From assembly GCA_023159155.1 (NCBI GenBank), contig JAJNNX010000006.1:186001-250000 (forward strand): a DNA stretch of 64,000 nucleotides. The letters run 5' to 3'. Made by a program: the position numbers and the translations under genes. Below, piece by piece: positions 50,601 to 61,662 of the stretch; the stretch's first letter is position 1; each line of letters begins with the position of its first letter. Below the pieces are notes generated by a model. It saw only the letters and a program-made list of their open reading frames with translations. It was not told the DNA's origin and made no database searches. This stretch comes from Ustulina deusta (taxonomy: Eukaryota; Ascomycota; Sordariomycetes; Xylariales; Xylariaceae).

Positions 50601-53600
50601 TAGCAGTGGAAGCTCTACACTAGGCCCTCTAGTGCCTGACTATACTCTGTCTAGTGGCACTTTAGGTACCCAGCACCCCTCCTGGCTATGACCCGGTACA
50701 GCAAATTTAATACTATGGGTCTGAATAAATACATGCAGGTACAGTTTGGCGAATGAAATTTCTCCAATAAGGTGCCTAATATTTTCAATCATAACATCTT
50801 GAGCATCAATAAATCCTCGTAGTCTACGAGAAACCGCGGAATCTAGGAATAAGGGGGGGGTGCAAAGCCTGCGTCTACAACGCGGTGCAGTTCAAAATAA
50901 AAATAACACTGTAACAACACGGTAACAACACGAGCTCATGTGTGGCTGAGCAGGCATGACAGGTTCCAAAGAGGTACCACCTACCTACCTACTTAGGTAG
51001 GTCAGGCAGTGTGTAACATCCCAGTACGGGTGCTAGATTAGCAGAGACTGTGTCTTGATATTTTCTTCTTTCTCCCTTGACCGGTAGTGTTCAACGTTTG
51101 ACCTGTATCTGGCAAAGACGCAACGGTCGTGCTGCAGCAGGGGGCCTCGGCAAAGAATGATAGTACCTAACGCTATTAATTAGCAGCAACCAAATGGTAT
51201 AGGTAGATATCTGCATGCATATGGATGTGGTGTAAGCACTCGTGCTCCATCCAGAAGGCCCATAATATTAATGTAAAATACTAGTATGTAAGCTAGGTGT
51301 GGTGTGAAAACATGCACTTTAGAGGCCCAGCAGCTAGCAGGATCACAATGTTGAAACAAGAGGGATGGATACCTAAGTCAACACACGTGAGGCAAAAAAA
51401 ATTGTTCGTCGGCATGATGCGATATGTGGAAAACAAGAAAGGGCACCATCAAGAACGTGTACGTCCACGATTTGGTTGGCATCTAACTACAGGATACTAT
51501 ACTAGACTCTAGTGGAGGTAACACTGCTGTAGTTTGGCGCAGGGAGACTCGTTCGGAACGGGGCGATCATGGATCATGCTGTTCTGCGGGTCGATGCAAT
51601 GTGGCTTATAGGTACTCCACTATAGCTGCATTCCCTAGAGGGACATTTGTGAATGTGTTGTGTGCCTGGATAAGATCCTACCGTGTGGTATCTATACGGA
51701 TGTTTTCGAGCTAAATATAAACATCCTATCAGGCCAGAAAATTCCTTGTGAATACCATACTGCAACAGTGTAGGTCGTTGAAGTACACTCTGCTTGCAGC
51801 CATCTGCTCTTGATTGAAGCTTAAGTGTCCAGCTGATAATTTTTAAAGTAAAAAGCATATACTAAAGTCCCGAAGCCTGCCTCCTTCCCGCCGTGAATTC
51901 AGTTTAGAACTAGACGCCAATTATATAGTCTAGTGTATATCGCCTGAAGATTAAAGGTTTGATAAGCGGTCAACTGTAGATGTCAGGTCGAATTAACCGA
52001 AGCTACCTGCCAGAGCTCGACACTTAAACTCTGTGTACTTACCTAAGAAGTAGACTTGTTTGATTTCAGGGGCAAACAGAGTTTGAATCGCCTGGCGACG
52101 TGGCTTAGTTTTGCATGGTATTGATATTTCTATACCTCGGTGTGTACAGGACCGCTACTCTAGAATGTAGACAGACTCAGGGTCATCTGCGTCTGTTTGG
52201 GACATGTGTCTTTAATTGAAAGCCTTCTTGTAAGACATGACACGCATTTACGATGTCAGGTTCATTCCGGCAAGACAGCATTACTTATATCGCATTCATA
52301 CACCTGAAGCAACAGAGAGAGGGACCTACATGAGGCAGGGGAAAATTCAGTGTTTAAGCATTGTGTCCGCTGTACCTAGAAGTCATCCCAGGCGCGCAGT
52401 TGGCAGAAAACTGTAATTCACCATATAACTGTAACCAGTTAGCTAAAACCATACCAGTGCTGTATTTATTCCGGTTAGCTAGGTGACTAAATAAAGTATT
52501 TCGACTATTTTCGCATACACAACTCTACCCAGGCAGTAGATTTGTAGTAAGTAGTATATACGTGGTAGGTAAGTCTAAACGCTTAAAAGTGACGTGTTTA
52601 GTGCCTGACCACGAATCTTGGCTCGTGGCTGTGCATTAATCCCTGGTCTAGATCGGTGGGTAGGTATACAGTGCGAAGGTTTCCCTTGCTTCTCTGGCAT
52701 CCCCATGTCGTATAGAAGTACTCAAAATGACGTCGTTTCTGGGTAGTGTGCAGCTGACTTTCTTGTACGTGCATGTAGGCGCCCAGACTGCAAGGAAAGA
52801 GGGAGGAAGAAAAAAAAAAAAAGGAACAGAAAGGAGAGAGAAGAAGAAAAAAAAATTTTAGGAGGTCCAGCTCCCAATATTTACGTAGTGTAGTAGAGTT
52901 ATCTCTTGTTCCTCACGAGCTATCAGTGTTGGGAAGACGATCTATTTTCGTTCTTCGTTCTCTCCATAACCCACTTATAACTACGACAGTGGCAGCCGCA
53001 CAGAGTCTAGACGTGTCTTGGTGGATAGAAGCAGAGAAGAGCTTTGTCAACCACGCAATGTTTCTCCACTGCACGTCGGAAGCAAATGCGTGACAAGACT
53101 TCGTGACAGGAATGCGATACGAGAGAGGCCGCGCGCAAGCAAGACAACGCGAGGGCGGCATGGCACACTCTCAGCATGTCTGCTACCTAAATTTACGGTT
53201 ATCAGGCTACAGCTACCCTATCCACAGCACAGAACTCTCCAGTGCAGCATACATCCCGGCACATTGCCACCGTAGCGGGACGCAAGGTACCTGTGGGAGG
53301 TATGCTGTAGTATTGGAGCGTGAACATCCAAGGTTCTTGGCGCAGGTATTTCGTATTCCGAACAGTCACCCGAACCAACAAAGCACACTTTGTTGCCATT
53401 GAAGCACTCTCACTCCATACCGCCCTCACCGAAGTCCTGCAGCTCGACAGCACGTCCTCATCTTATCGTTCCATTCAATAAGAAGACGGGCGTCGAATCA
53501 GACAGGCAACCTTGCGGTTTGGATATCTCAGTTGTCTAGGATAGCCAGTCTATCACTCATGTCGGCCGGATCTAGAAGCTTAAGCTTGCACGTGTATCCC

Positions 53601-54479
53601 GTGTTCAGACGATAATGCTGATGGCACCATGACAACGGCAGGCTTACAGTCCCGCAATGCAGCTGCACGAGGCAACTAACAACAAGCGCCTGCTTGCTTT
53701 TGCTACAGTACTCGAAAATACCGACACTACATACCTACATGACGCCGGAAATCTGCAATGGTGGCCACGCGCGACAGCCCACTCCGGTTTCTGCCTGCCC
53801 TGGTCTTCACTCTAAACACGCAATTTTCAGCATGTTGTGTGTACGTGCGATCAAAATAGATCATACAAGACTTCCTCAGTTCATGGAATGTCCGACCGTA
53901 CAATACATGCAGTAGAGCACTCCACTATCAGTAGGGAACTTCAGCCGTGACGCGAGCCGGAAGGCCGGAGGCAGAGATTCAAAAGTGCAGGGATTGTCCA
54001 ATCAAAATGCCCAAGCAAAACTTGGAAAAGGAGATTAATGAATGACGCGACGCCAATGGCCCACGTCGTCCCATCCGGGCGTCATCATGGAGATAAACCT
54101 AGCTGTGGACAATCCTCTATGTTGCTGTGGGACTGATAGAGAGCGGAATCCCGCATACACTATTGTACAGTATTTCCGTGCATCCATTGATGTTGGGGAG
54201 ATCAGAATCAGACAGATCTACTGAGTGTATAGGTAATGATTCAGTCGGTGCCATGCCTCCAACTTTCCTCCGTATCCAGCCCCTTGGATGGCGCAACGGT
54301 TTACAAGCCACCAGGCGCCGGAACCATGTGGCTTGTAATGCCACGCCGACGATGACGTAAATACCGTGTACAGCTAGGCTCAATTCTGTGAACGTCGTAT
54401 ACTACCAGATCTACGCGTAAGTGTTCATCAGATAGATCGGCGGGATTGGCCTTGAGAATCAATTGCTAAAGAATTTGGT
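50601..54479. other. Long intergenic stretch
   Basis: 3.9 kb with no supported gene. Short frames (51297-51512, 51574-51858, 52913-53161, 53018-53453, 54042-54383) overlap each other on opposite strands. A polypurine tract covers about 52788-52865, and TAGGTA/ACCTACC motifs occur at 50986-51003. No tRNA could be recognised. Confidence 0.5.
52788..52865 (+). repeat. Polypurine tract
   Basis: About 70 bases almost purely A and G (gaaagagggaggaag, a run of A, then gagagaagaagaaaa). Low-complexity, possibly able to form triplex DNA. No link to a gene is seen. Confidence 0.7.
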
Positions 54480-54921
54480 ATGGAAGATATTGTCAGCTCT
54501 CTCAAAGCGCCTTCACAGCCGACATGGTCTTCGAGAGCAACATTGTCCCGACGTATCGAGTGGATGCAGCTTCGTGATAGGCTGCCATCGACGGCGCACG
54601 ATCCGACCTGTCAGCTTATCAAATTACAAGACCCTGCCTTATAAATATTGGACCGGTAATTTGTCTGTGAGAACCGACACAGGTTAAGTATAGGCATTCC
54701 TACCATCCATCATCTTGGGTGCATCAAGTCAGGCGCAGGACGAAGCTCCACTGGGATCTGACCAGGACTACCTAATCGATTCCAAGTATTCAAGATCAAT
54801 ATCGCCGCTCGTGGAGATTTCCAATGCAGCGGAATTGAAGACAGTGGCTCATTCTTGGCTCTCGCGCCACCTCGTGCTGCTTGACTCGAAACAACGCTGC
54901 TGCATCCATTCAACTGAATAA
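54480..54921 (+). pseudogene. Coding-like stretch, possibly a broken gene
   Basis: Weak. Two short plus-strand frames follow each other: 54480-54647 (55 codons, starting MEDIVSSLKAPSQPTW, then an Arg-rich SRRIEWMQLRDRLP block, stop TAA) and 54715-54921 (68 codons from an ATT-to-ATG region, with SPLVEISNAAELKTV). Both have ordinary protein composition, but the opposite strand is open too (54710-54913). No plausible intron joins them. It may be a decayed gene, or chance. Confidence 0.2.
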
Positions 54922-57900
54922 ATCGACCTACACTGCACTACCAACCTACCTACCTACCTACTTAGGAGAAGAAGCTCCAGGCAGGATTCTGGGTATTCAG
55001 GATTTGTTCCCAATGAATTCCTGGTAGGTATATGCATGTGCTTGTCGTGACTACACTAGTGTAGCTCCTTGTTCTCCAAGGCAGTACTCTGCATGGGGTA
55101 TGTCGAGATTCCCATCTTTACTAGACCACCTACTTAGTGTAATAGCATCGGGACCGTCCAGTACCCATCTTTTCCTGTTGTTACCTAGGTAGTGTGTGCT
55201 TTGAAATAGGCAACGATAGTGTAGTCCCAAGCCGCCCGTTCTTCTTCCAAACGCCGATCGCATGGAACTTCGTATTATAGTGATATATGATATGCTTTTG
55301 GTATGCTGCTCTCTTCCACTATTACCTACCTAGTTCCTTGCTTCGGCCGGTTCCATGTCTTTAAATTTGACGTCACGTACAGCACGATATAAGTCGCAGT
55401 ACATGGGCGGGACAAACCTTCTGCCCCAGTAGGTCTCCCCCACAGGCCAGTTAACTATAAGATCCCTAACTAACCCCTTTATGGTTCTGCACTCCACTAG
55501 TTCAGCATACGTAGCATTCATCCCTCACCCGGGCCTCATGTATCATGTATGTAAGCCCGCCGGTCCTCATCGACCATCGTGAGGCGCCTCACGAACACTA
55601 TAGCGTAGATCGGCGTTGTGGCTGTCGCTCAAATCTCCTATGCAGGGGGAATCTGCCGGTTTTTGCGAGCCCCTGCGATGACGCACAATTTTAGTGCACA
55701 GATAAGGAAGCACGCATCTACACTACTGCCGTCGCCTTTCGCCACCCAGATAGCGAGCCAGTTCCCAGCCAGCAACACCTTACAGGTTACAGACTAGATA
55801 CCATCTTTTCTCGGAGAGCTCCGTCTCGGAGGAGAAACCCCAATCTACAAGATTGCGAAAGAAGCAATGATTGCCGCAGCGTTAGTGAGAGACCGACCAG
55901 TCAGCCACGAGGACTCTTCCAATTCCCTACCAAATCAGGAACACGTTCGTAGTGTAGACCTGACCTGCCTTATGCACTGTAGCAAATGCACACTGTATGT
56001 ACACTTAACAACTACATACGGCTTGCACTGTACGTTTTCTTCAAGCCTCCTCAAGCAACAAATATAAGATGCCCTTTGAATGTTTTACCGATACCGCAAC
56101 TACATACTCCGTGGTGGCGCATCTCGGCAGCAATCGAATTATCCCAACAATTCAGCTCCCCGGCTGTTGACCGCCGTCGACCGCCAAGTCACTAGCCGAG
56201 CTATGTGTTCGTGACCCGGCTTCACGTCAGCGCGCGCCAAGCGAGCTAATGCGCGTGGGCGCTGGAAACAGGCGACAGAATGCAACGATAGTTGCAAGGA
56301 TAGGTAGAGAGCAAACCAGCTTGGGTACATCGGTATGCAAGATGCCAGCCTTACCTCGCCATACGCTAAAAGTGGTCCCAGGACCGTCTCCACAGTAGGT
56401 AGGTACCTAATCTACGCGTGCCTACTGTATTTTCTCTCGATTTGATGATGCTCTGCACCGACAATGTAGTTTAGTGTTAGTAGTTTAGTGTAGCGGAGTG
56501 TAGCAGTTACCCGGTCCATCAACCATCCCACTTTAGCATTAGGGTTCGATACAAGATGAGCGACTGCTCGCCGTTTAGTGCTCAGGCGTAACCAGAAATA
56601 GGAAAAGCCCATCAGAATGCAGGGTTAAACTTGGCGATTTGGATATCTACCGGCGAGGTATAATTAACAAAACACTATCTAGACCACCAAGACCGCTAGC
56701 CCATAACCTACTTCTAACGCTTGTCGACCCTTGACGCGCAAATAAATGCCCAAATCATATTTTCAGAAATAAGTTGGACGATGTAATCGCCGTGATAGCA
56801 AGTCAGGTTTCTGCTCGAGTCAGACTATGCTGACATGACTCTATATGAAGACTCCCAGGCACTTGTTGAGTCGTTAGTTGTAGATCTTGGCATTGATTAT
56901 CACGTGCGATACTAGGGGTTGTAAAGTATCCTCGCTAGCTAGCTCTATCTACATTCATGTAGTCTTTCTGTTATCGTAAGCAATATCGCTAGTTTGTATA
57001 AATCTACTTGGTTACGTCGTTGGTCCCTGAACTGTAGAAAAACTGGTGCTATATAGTGTTTTGGTTCTCCCGCATCCATATAGATGCCAGTTGTATAACA
57101 GGCCATTCTCGTTAAAGAAGGGTAGTTCTCAGAGCTAGCTAAGTATGAGTCCGGTTATAATTCTCTCTCCTGCCCCAGAGATGGTTTGTTAAAGAGTTAC
57201 AATACCAACGACATGACAGGCAACTCTATTTCATTTTCATTGCTTTCATAGGCATGACTCATTGCGACGACCACAGCATAATGAACGAGACCAATATGGT
57301 GTACTGTAGAGCTCTTCCATGGACAGACCTCTCCCCGGACCCCATCCTTTTTTCGGTAGGGTTAATCTCCTAATAAAACCACGGGCATCAAGGAAGCTCT
57401 CAGGGAGACTGACTTCAAACGTCAAGGAATACCTGTACATCAGTGGGCGGAGCTCGTGGCATGGGATCTGAGGAAGGAAGCAACCAGTAGTGGTTGCTCA
57501 GATCGCACCGCTACTGCGCCCCTTGGGGGTATTCGACAGGCTGGTTGGGAAACTAAGTGAACTAAGTATTGGTGGAAAAAAAAACGAAGCCCTTGATATG
57601 TCCCTCGCCCTGAAGCTGCCCCCCAGGCGCCGTGTACTTCCAGAGTGTCTCCTTCCTCGAGAGTCTGCTACTGCATGTAATGTTCCGTCTAGGGGACATG
57701 CACTTGCGAGAGGAGGTCAGTCATTGTGATTCACAACTTGGGGCAATTCTAACTCCGAAGGACTCATTTTTTATACTCAACAAGCCACCAAACCTAAATC
57801 ACACCCATTATGTAATTAAATAAATCAGGAGTCGCCGGACCTAGGTAGTCACTTCGTTGTTACTAGACGAATCGATCCATATAGTTTGCACGAAAGACAC

Positions 57901-58131
57901 GAGCACATGCTTTCACAGCAACTCTATTTTGTCGCTCTGCTGTGTGCACCTTAGAACGGGCATTCATCCAGCGCCTACAACATAGAATCTTTATCCATCG
58001 GAGTATATCAACTTTCTCCAAAAATTCCACCAGCTCTCCAGATTCCAATACTTCAACAATTCCAACTTCCCGATCCGCAACCCATCTAGTATTCTAGACT
58101 AGGGTGCTCTTCTTCCCAATATCCGCATTAT
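54922..58131. other. Intergenic stretch with TACCTA microsatellites
   Basis: 3.2 kb. ctacctacctacctactta at 54944-54963 and aggtaggtacc at 56397-56407. Minus-strand frames at 55330-55521 and 57246-57440 look mildly protein-like but have no domain, no neighbours in frame and no splice sites I trust. Confidence 0.5.
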
Positions 58132-58794
58132 ATGCAGGTAAATAGAGTTTGTGAGCCAACCCAACCCTTTCTGCCAGAAGAGCGAGCCACTAAATTGGAC
58201 ACGGGGATGGACAGTTCCAGTATGGATAGCTCTAGCCGAAGCCGAGCCCGCCAGAAAACCAGAGAGACGTCTCTATTTCGAAACACAGCAGTATGGATTC
58301 CGGACTTGGAACCCGAAATGGATTACCATACCTTGCTGGCGGCCATACGGGATATCGGCAGAGTTAAGTGTGCCGAGATACATCGGTATCCCGAGCTAGA
58401 TCCACCCCACAGCGCGGCCAGTATCACTTTCTTCTCCCACGATGCTGCTCAGAAGTTGGTCAACCAGGCCAGGGACGGGAAGTTTTTCGTTCTAGACAAA
58501 GGGAGACGAGTCTCGTGGAGGAATCGGTACGTGGGCGAAGAGTCAGGCCATAACGACCACAGCAGGGTTTTACGCATCGAAGGACATCCGTATGTCGTCA
58601 ACAAGAAGGCCCTAGAGGAATTCTGGCGTCAGTTTTTCAGGTGGGACACAGATACGGTTGCCGATATTGGCATGGGCGCAGTTTGGTACTTCTTTGCCTC
58701 TTGGTCACAGGCTGCAACGGCAATGGCCATGCTCGTTAATCACTTTGACGATGTCCTTGTGGTGGCTTACTCTATAGACCCATGCGGCGACTAG
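58132..58794 (+). CDS. Small protein with two RRM-like halves, function unknown
   Basis: Single exon, 220 residues. After a Ser/Arg-rich N-terminus (about 1-45) there are two similar alpha/beta halves. Half one (about 50-125): a strand TAVWIPDL, helix with HTLLAAIRDIG, strand AEIHRY, strand ASITFFS, helix HDAAQKLVNQA. Half two (about 143-215): strand SRVLRIEG, helix KALEEFWRQFF, then GAVWYFFASWSQAATAMAML and a last strand VLVVAY. This is the layout of RNA-recognition motifs, though the aromatic RNP1 residues are only partly kept, so RNA binding is inferred. A second ATG 25 codons downstream (58207) is an alternative start; GTAAAT right after the first ATGCAG could be a donor, which would favour it. 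No operon-like neighbours. Confidence 0.72.
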   Translation: MQVNRVCEPTQPFLPEERATKLDTGMDSSSMDSSSRSRARQKTRETSLFRNTAVWIPDLEPEMDYHTLLAAIRDIGRVKCAEIHRYPELDPPHSAASITFFSHDAAQKLVNQARDGKFFVLDKGRRVSWRNRYVGEESGHNDHSRVLRIEGHPYVVNKKALEEFWRQFFRWDTDTVADIGMGAVWYFFASWSQAATAMAMLVNHFDDVLVVAYSIDPCGD

Positions 58795-61662
58795 CTTTTC
58801 TCGGGGCATACCTTGTCTATTGTTGCGATTCGAGATGTAGCGACAAATCACCCCCTATACCTGAGCTGTGGCTCAAAGCGGCATCGACTGTATTCCTTAG
58901 TCTTTCTGAGAGTAATAGTCACATAGCAGCTAAGACATTTTACAATGATTATGAAAATACTACCAAAAGAAACAGGCGGGCAAAGCTGCGGAGACCCAGC
59001 GAACTGGTGAAAAATCACATCGAAAGAGCGAGATAAGCAGTATCTTCTCTCGGTCACTCGACCAACTTGTTGCGTGCAATCACACGATAACAACCCCTAG
59101 ATGGGCCTCTACTTCTACACCGACAACACGGCGAGATAATTCTAATGATTTCACGGACCGCAATATATATGGCTCATACCACACGTTAAAAGTCTTAGGT
59201 TTCATAGGGCGACCTCACCGCCCGCCCGTAATCCGCGGGAATCGTAGTGGCGGACCAAACTGTCAGAATGCGGGTGTCCAGAGTGAATAGAGAGACTCAT
59301 ATGCAGCCAGGAAGTAGGTAGGTAGTAGTTGGGGCTCAATAGAGTGGTCAATTGATTCCTGAACCTCCCAAAAAATCTGGGGGTCGACACCAATATATAT
59401 ACAGAATACTGATATATCCACTCCCATAGGGGTAGGTGTGATATATTATCCCCGACACAAACTGGGAATCGAATTCTCTCCATGTCGCATCGGGCGATAG
59501 CGGCCTGGACTCGAGTAGGTGAGGGACTTGCTTTGGGCTTGGGAGTCGTCGACGGGGTCGGGGTCTCTCCTGGCTCTGAGTCGGCGTCTATACTGTCCTA
59601 TTTCGAGTAATCGATAGCAAGTGGAGGGGGAGGGGGAGTTATTCCCAGCAGCTAAAAACAATTACTAGAGACCAAAATTATTACCGGGTTCATTATATAG
59701 TTCGGCCACGGTTATACCTTGTACAAGCAATTATAGAGCAATACTGAGATATCATGCGCCCCGGGACCCCCCCCCCCCTCCCCCCCTCCCACCGGCGAGG
59801 TAGGCCTGATCAACTACAAGATGCATCCTTTTGGTTCAGAACTCCAACAGATAGGTATTTTATAGGACGAGTATCGCGCGATAATAGGCATTCTATCGGA
59901 GGCAGTGATAGGTAGTGAGGCTTCTAATTTGTGCAACTTGAATATGCGATATGGGCAAAGACTTAGATTAATTCTGCACATATTTCTAGACGGGATATCT
60001 CCTTTCACGCGCTGAATTTTTATAGGTTAGGACCCGTTAGCTAGCACTTGCTACTACAAATCATTAAATAATGTCCCAGTGGCATACAGGAGTACTAGCC
60101 TGCTGCGTGATATCCCAATCGAAATGAGATGGGTCTCTCAAAATTGAAAATATTAAAGGTGAAGTATATCCTAGATTAGCTGAGCACTTGAGTGCGCAAA
60201 TATTCAAACAAAAATATGTCTAACTTCTCCCTTACGATGGATATGGGATTAGCAATACGCCTCTATTAGTAGGAGACAATCGTAATGATGAGGGATACTA
60301 TTGACCAAGATGAAACACAATAGATTATTCGAATATAATAACTAACCATCCAACAAGGGAGAAGAATCGTAACGAGGGTGATGGCTAGCATAAATTTCCA
60401 TAGACAAGTTGGTGGCTATATAAGACTATGCTTATAGTCATCGGAGACTTAGCTGTCCTCCTCACATCCCACACGACCACCCCACCATTGGTGATGGGTC
60501 TAGCGCCCTCCTAGCCAGGTTGAGAATGCAGTAATTAGCAAACCTCGTCGAGTTTTAAACTTACCGCGAAGCACATTATCCAAGTCTCGTTTCTCGTTGA
60601 GCTTCATAAAAAGACTACACCTTCCCTGGAGCGTAGTGGGAGAATATATTATCATTAGTAGAGTTACTTCAACTCTTGTTTAAGTAAACGTAACAAATTC
60701 AATAGAAATCCCAAGGTGTTGTGGTTTCTGCATTATGTTATATTGTTGTGATTGTATCATAAGATGGAAACCTTGGACCGACTCTTCCCCCAACAACTAG
60801 CGCCCCAGTCGCCGTGTACGGCTGTGTCTTCAGTAGCAGACGATCCCATGGGCGTATTCGTAACAAACTTTTCTTTTTCCCCCATCGACGTGAAAGATTG
60901 TAATTAGCTGCATGTCAGGTGCAAAGGTAGCAGGGGTGTAGAAGCTACCACCTAGTTATAAAGTCTTGAGTCCCTCCCAACTAGCTGGGAGGTAACCCAG
61001 GAATTAGTAACACTGAGCCGTTATCCATCTACTTAGATCTATTAGTGACCTACCTGTGACCCAACTGCACCGTGAAGCCAAAACTCCTGATATTGCGCTG
61101 TTCTGTTCCACAGCTTTCGTGTTAGTAACCAATATCTTCGTATATGGCCGACTTTCGTCATCTCATCTGACAACTCTCGTAGGTACTCAATGCTCGTGGT
61201 AATACCCTGCTTGTATTGGGATATCTACGGCCTACTTTCATGTGACAGAGAGAGAGAAAAGAAGGATTTCATATATTGTAAGTAGAGACATGACCAGAAT
61301 GTAGCTGGAGGCTCTTCGCGCAATAACGCATGTTGGAAGCCTGAAGGACGGGAGGTTTTGGGATCCGAAAATGGAAGCGCCCATATACCACTTGCGACTA
61401 GATAGGTGTGGCGCTGCGTGTGGCAACAAAACGGCACGAAACGGTCTGGGCTGCTAAAAAAACCGAATATTACGGTCTCAATGCTCAAGTCAATATGGAT
61501 AGAGCTGCTTACCCTACAGGGTGCGTTTAACAGTACTATTAACCAAAGGTCACACAGTTTCCGTTTATAGCTTAAAAAAAATCGGCCTGTCTGCTTGCAC
61601 AAAAACTGCTTCTGTTTCACAGTCTAGCCAGGTGATCCAATCATCCCATCTCACTGCCAGTA
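58795..61662. other. Intergenic region with a C-rich tract
   Basis: 2.9 kb. Open frames at 58782-59036 (3' of the previous gene), 59202-59661 and 61225-61620 have no recognisable content. A C-rich tract lies at 59760-59790 and a TAGGTAGG run at 59315-59326. Base composition becomes more AT-rich at 59650-60720. Confidence 0.5.

Noticed and set aside
56535..56560. B-box-like GGTTCGATAC as part of a tRNA gene
   Set aside because: No matching A box or clover-leaf arms were found around it.
58782..59036. 84-codon plus-strand frame after the RRM-like gene
   Set aside because: It overlaps the end of that gene in another frame and has no domain; best read as the 3' untranslated region.
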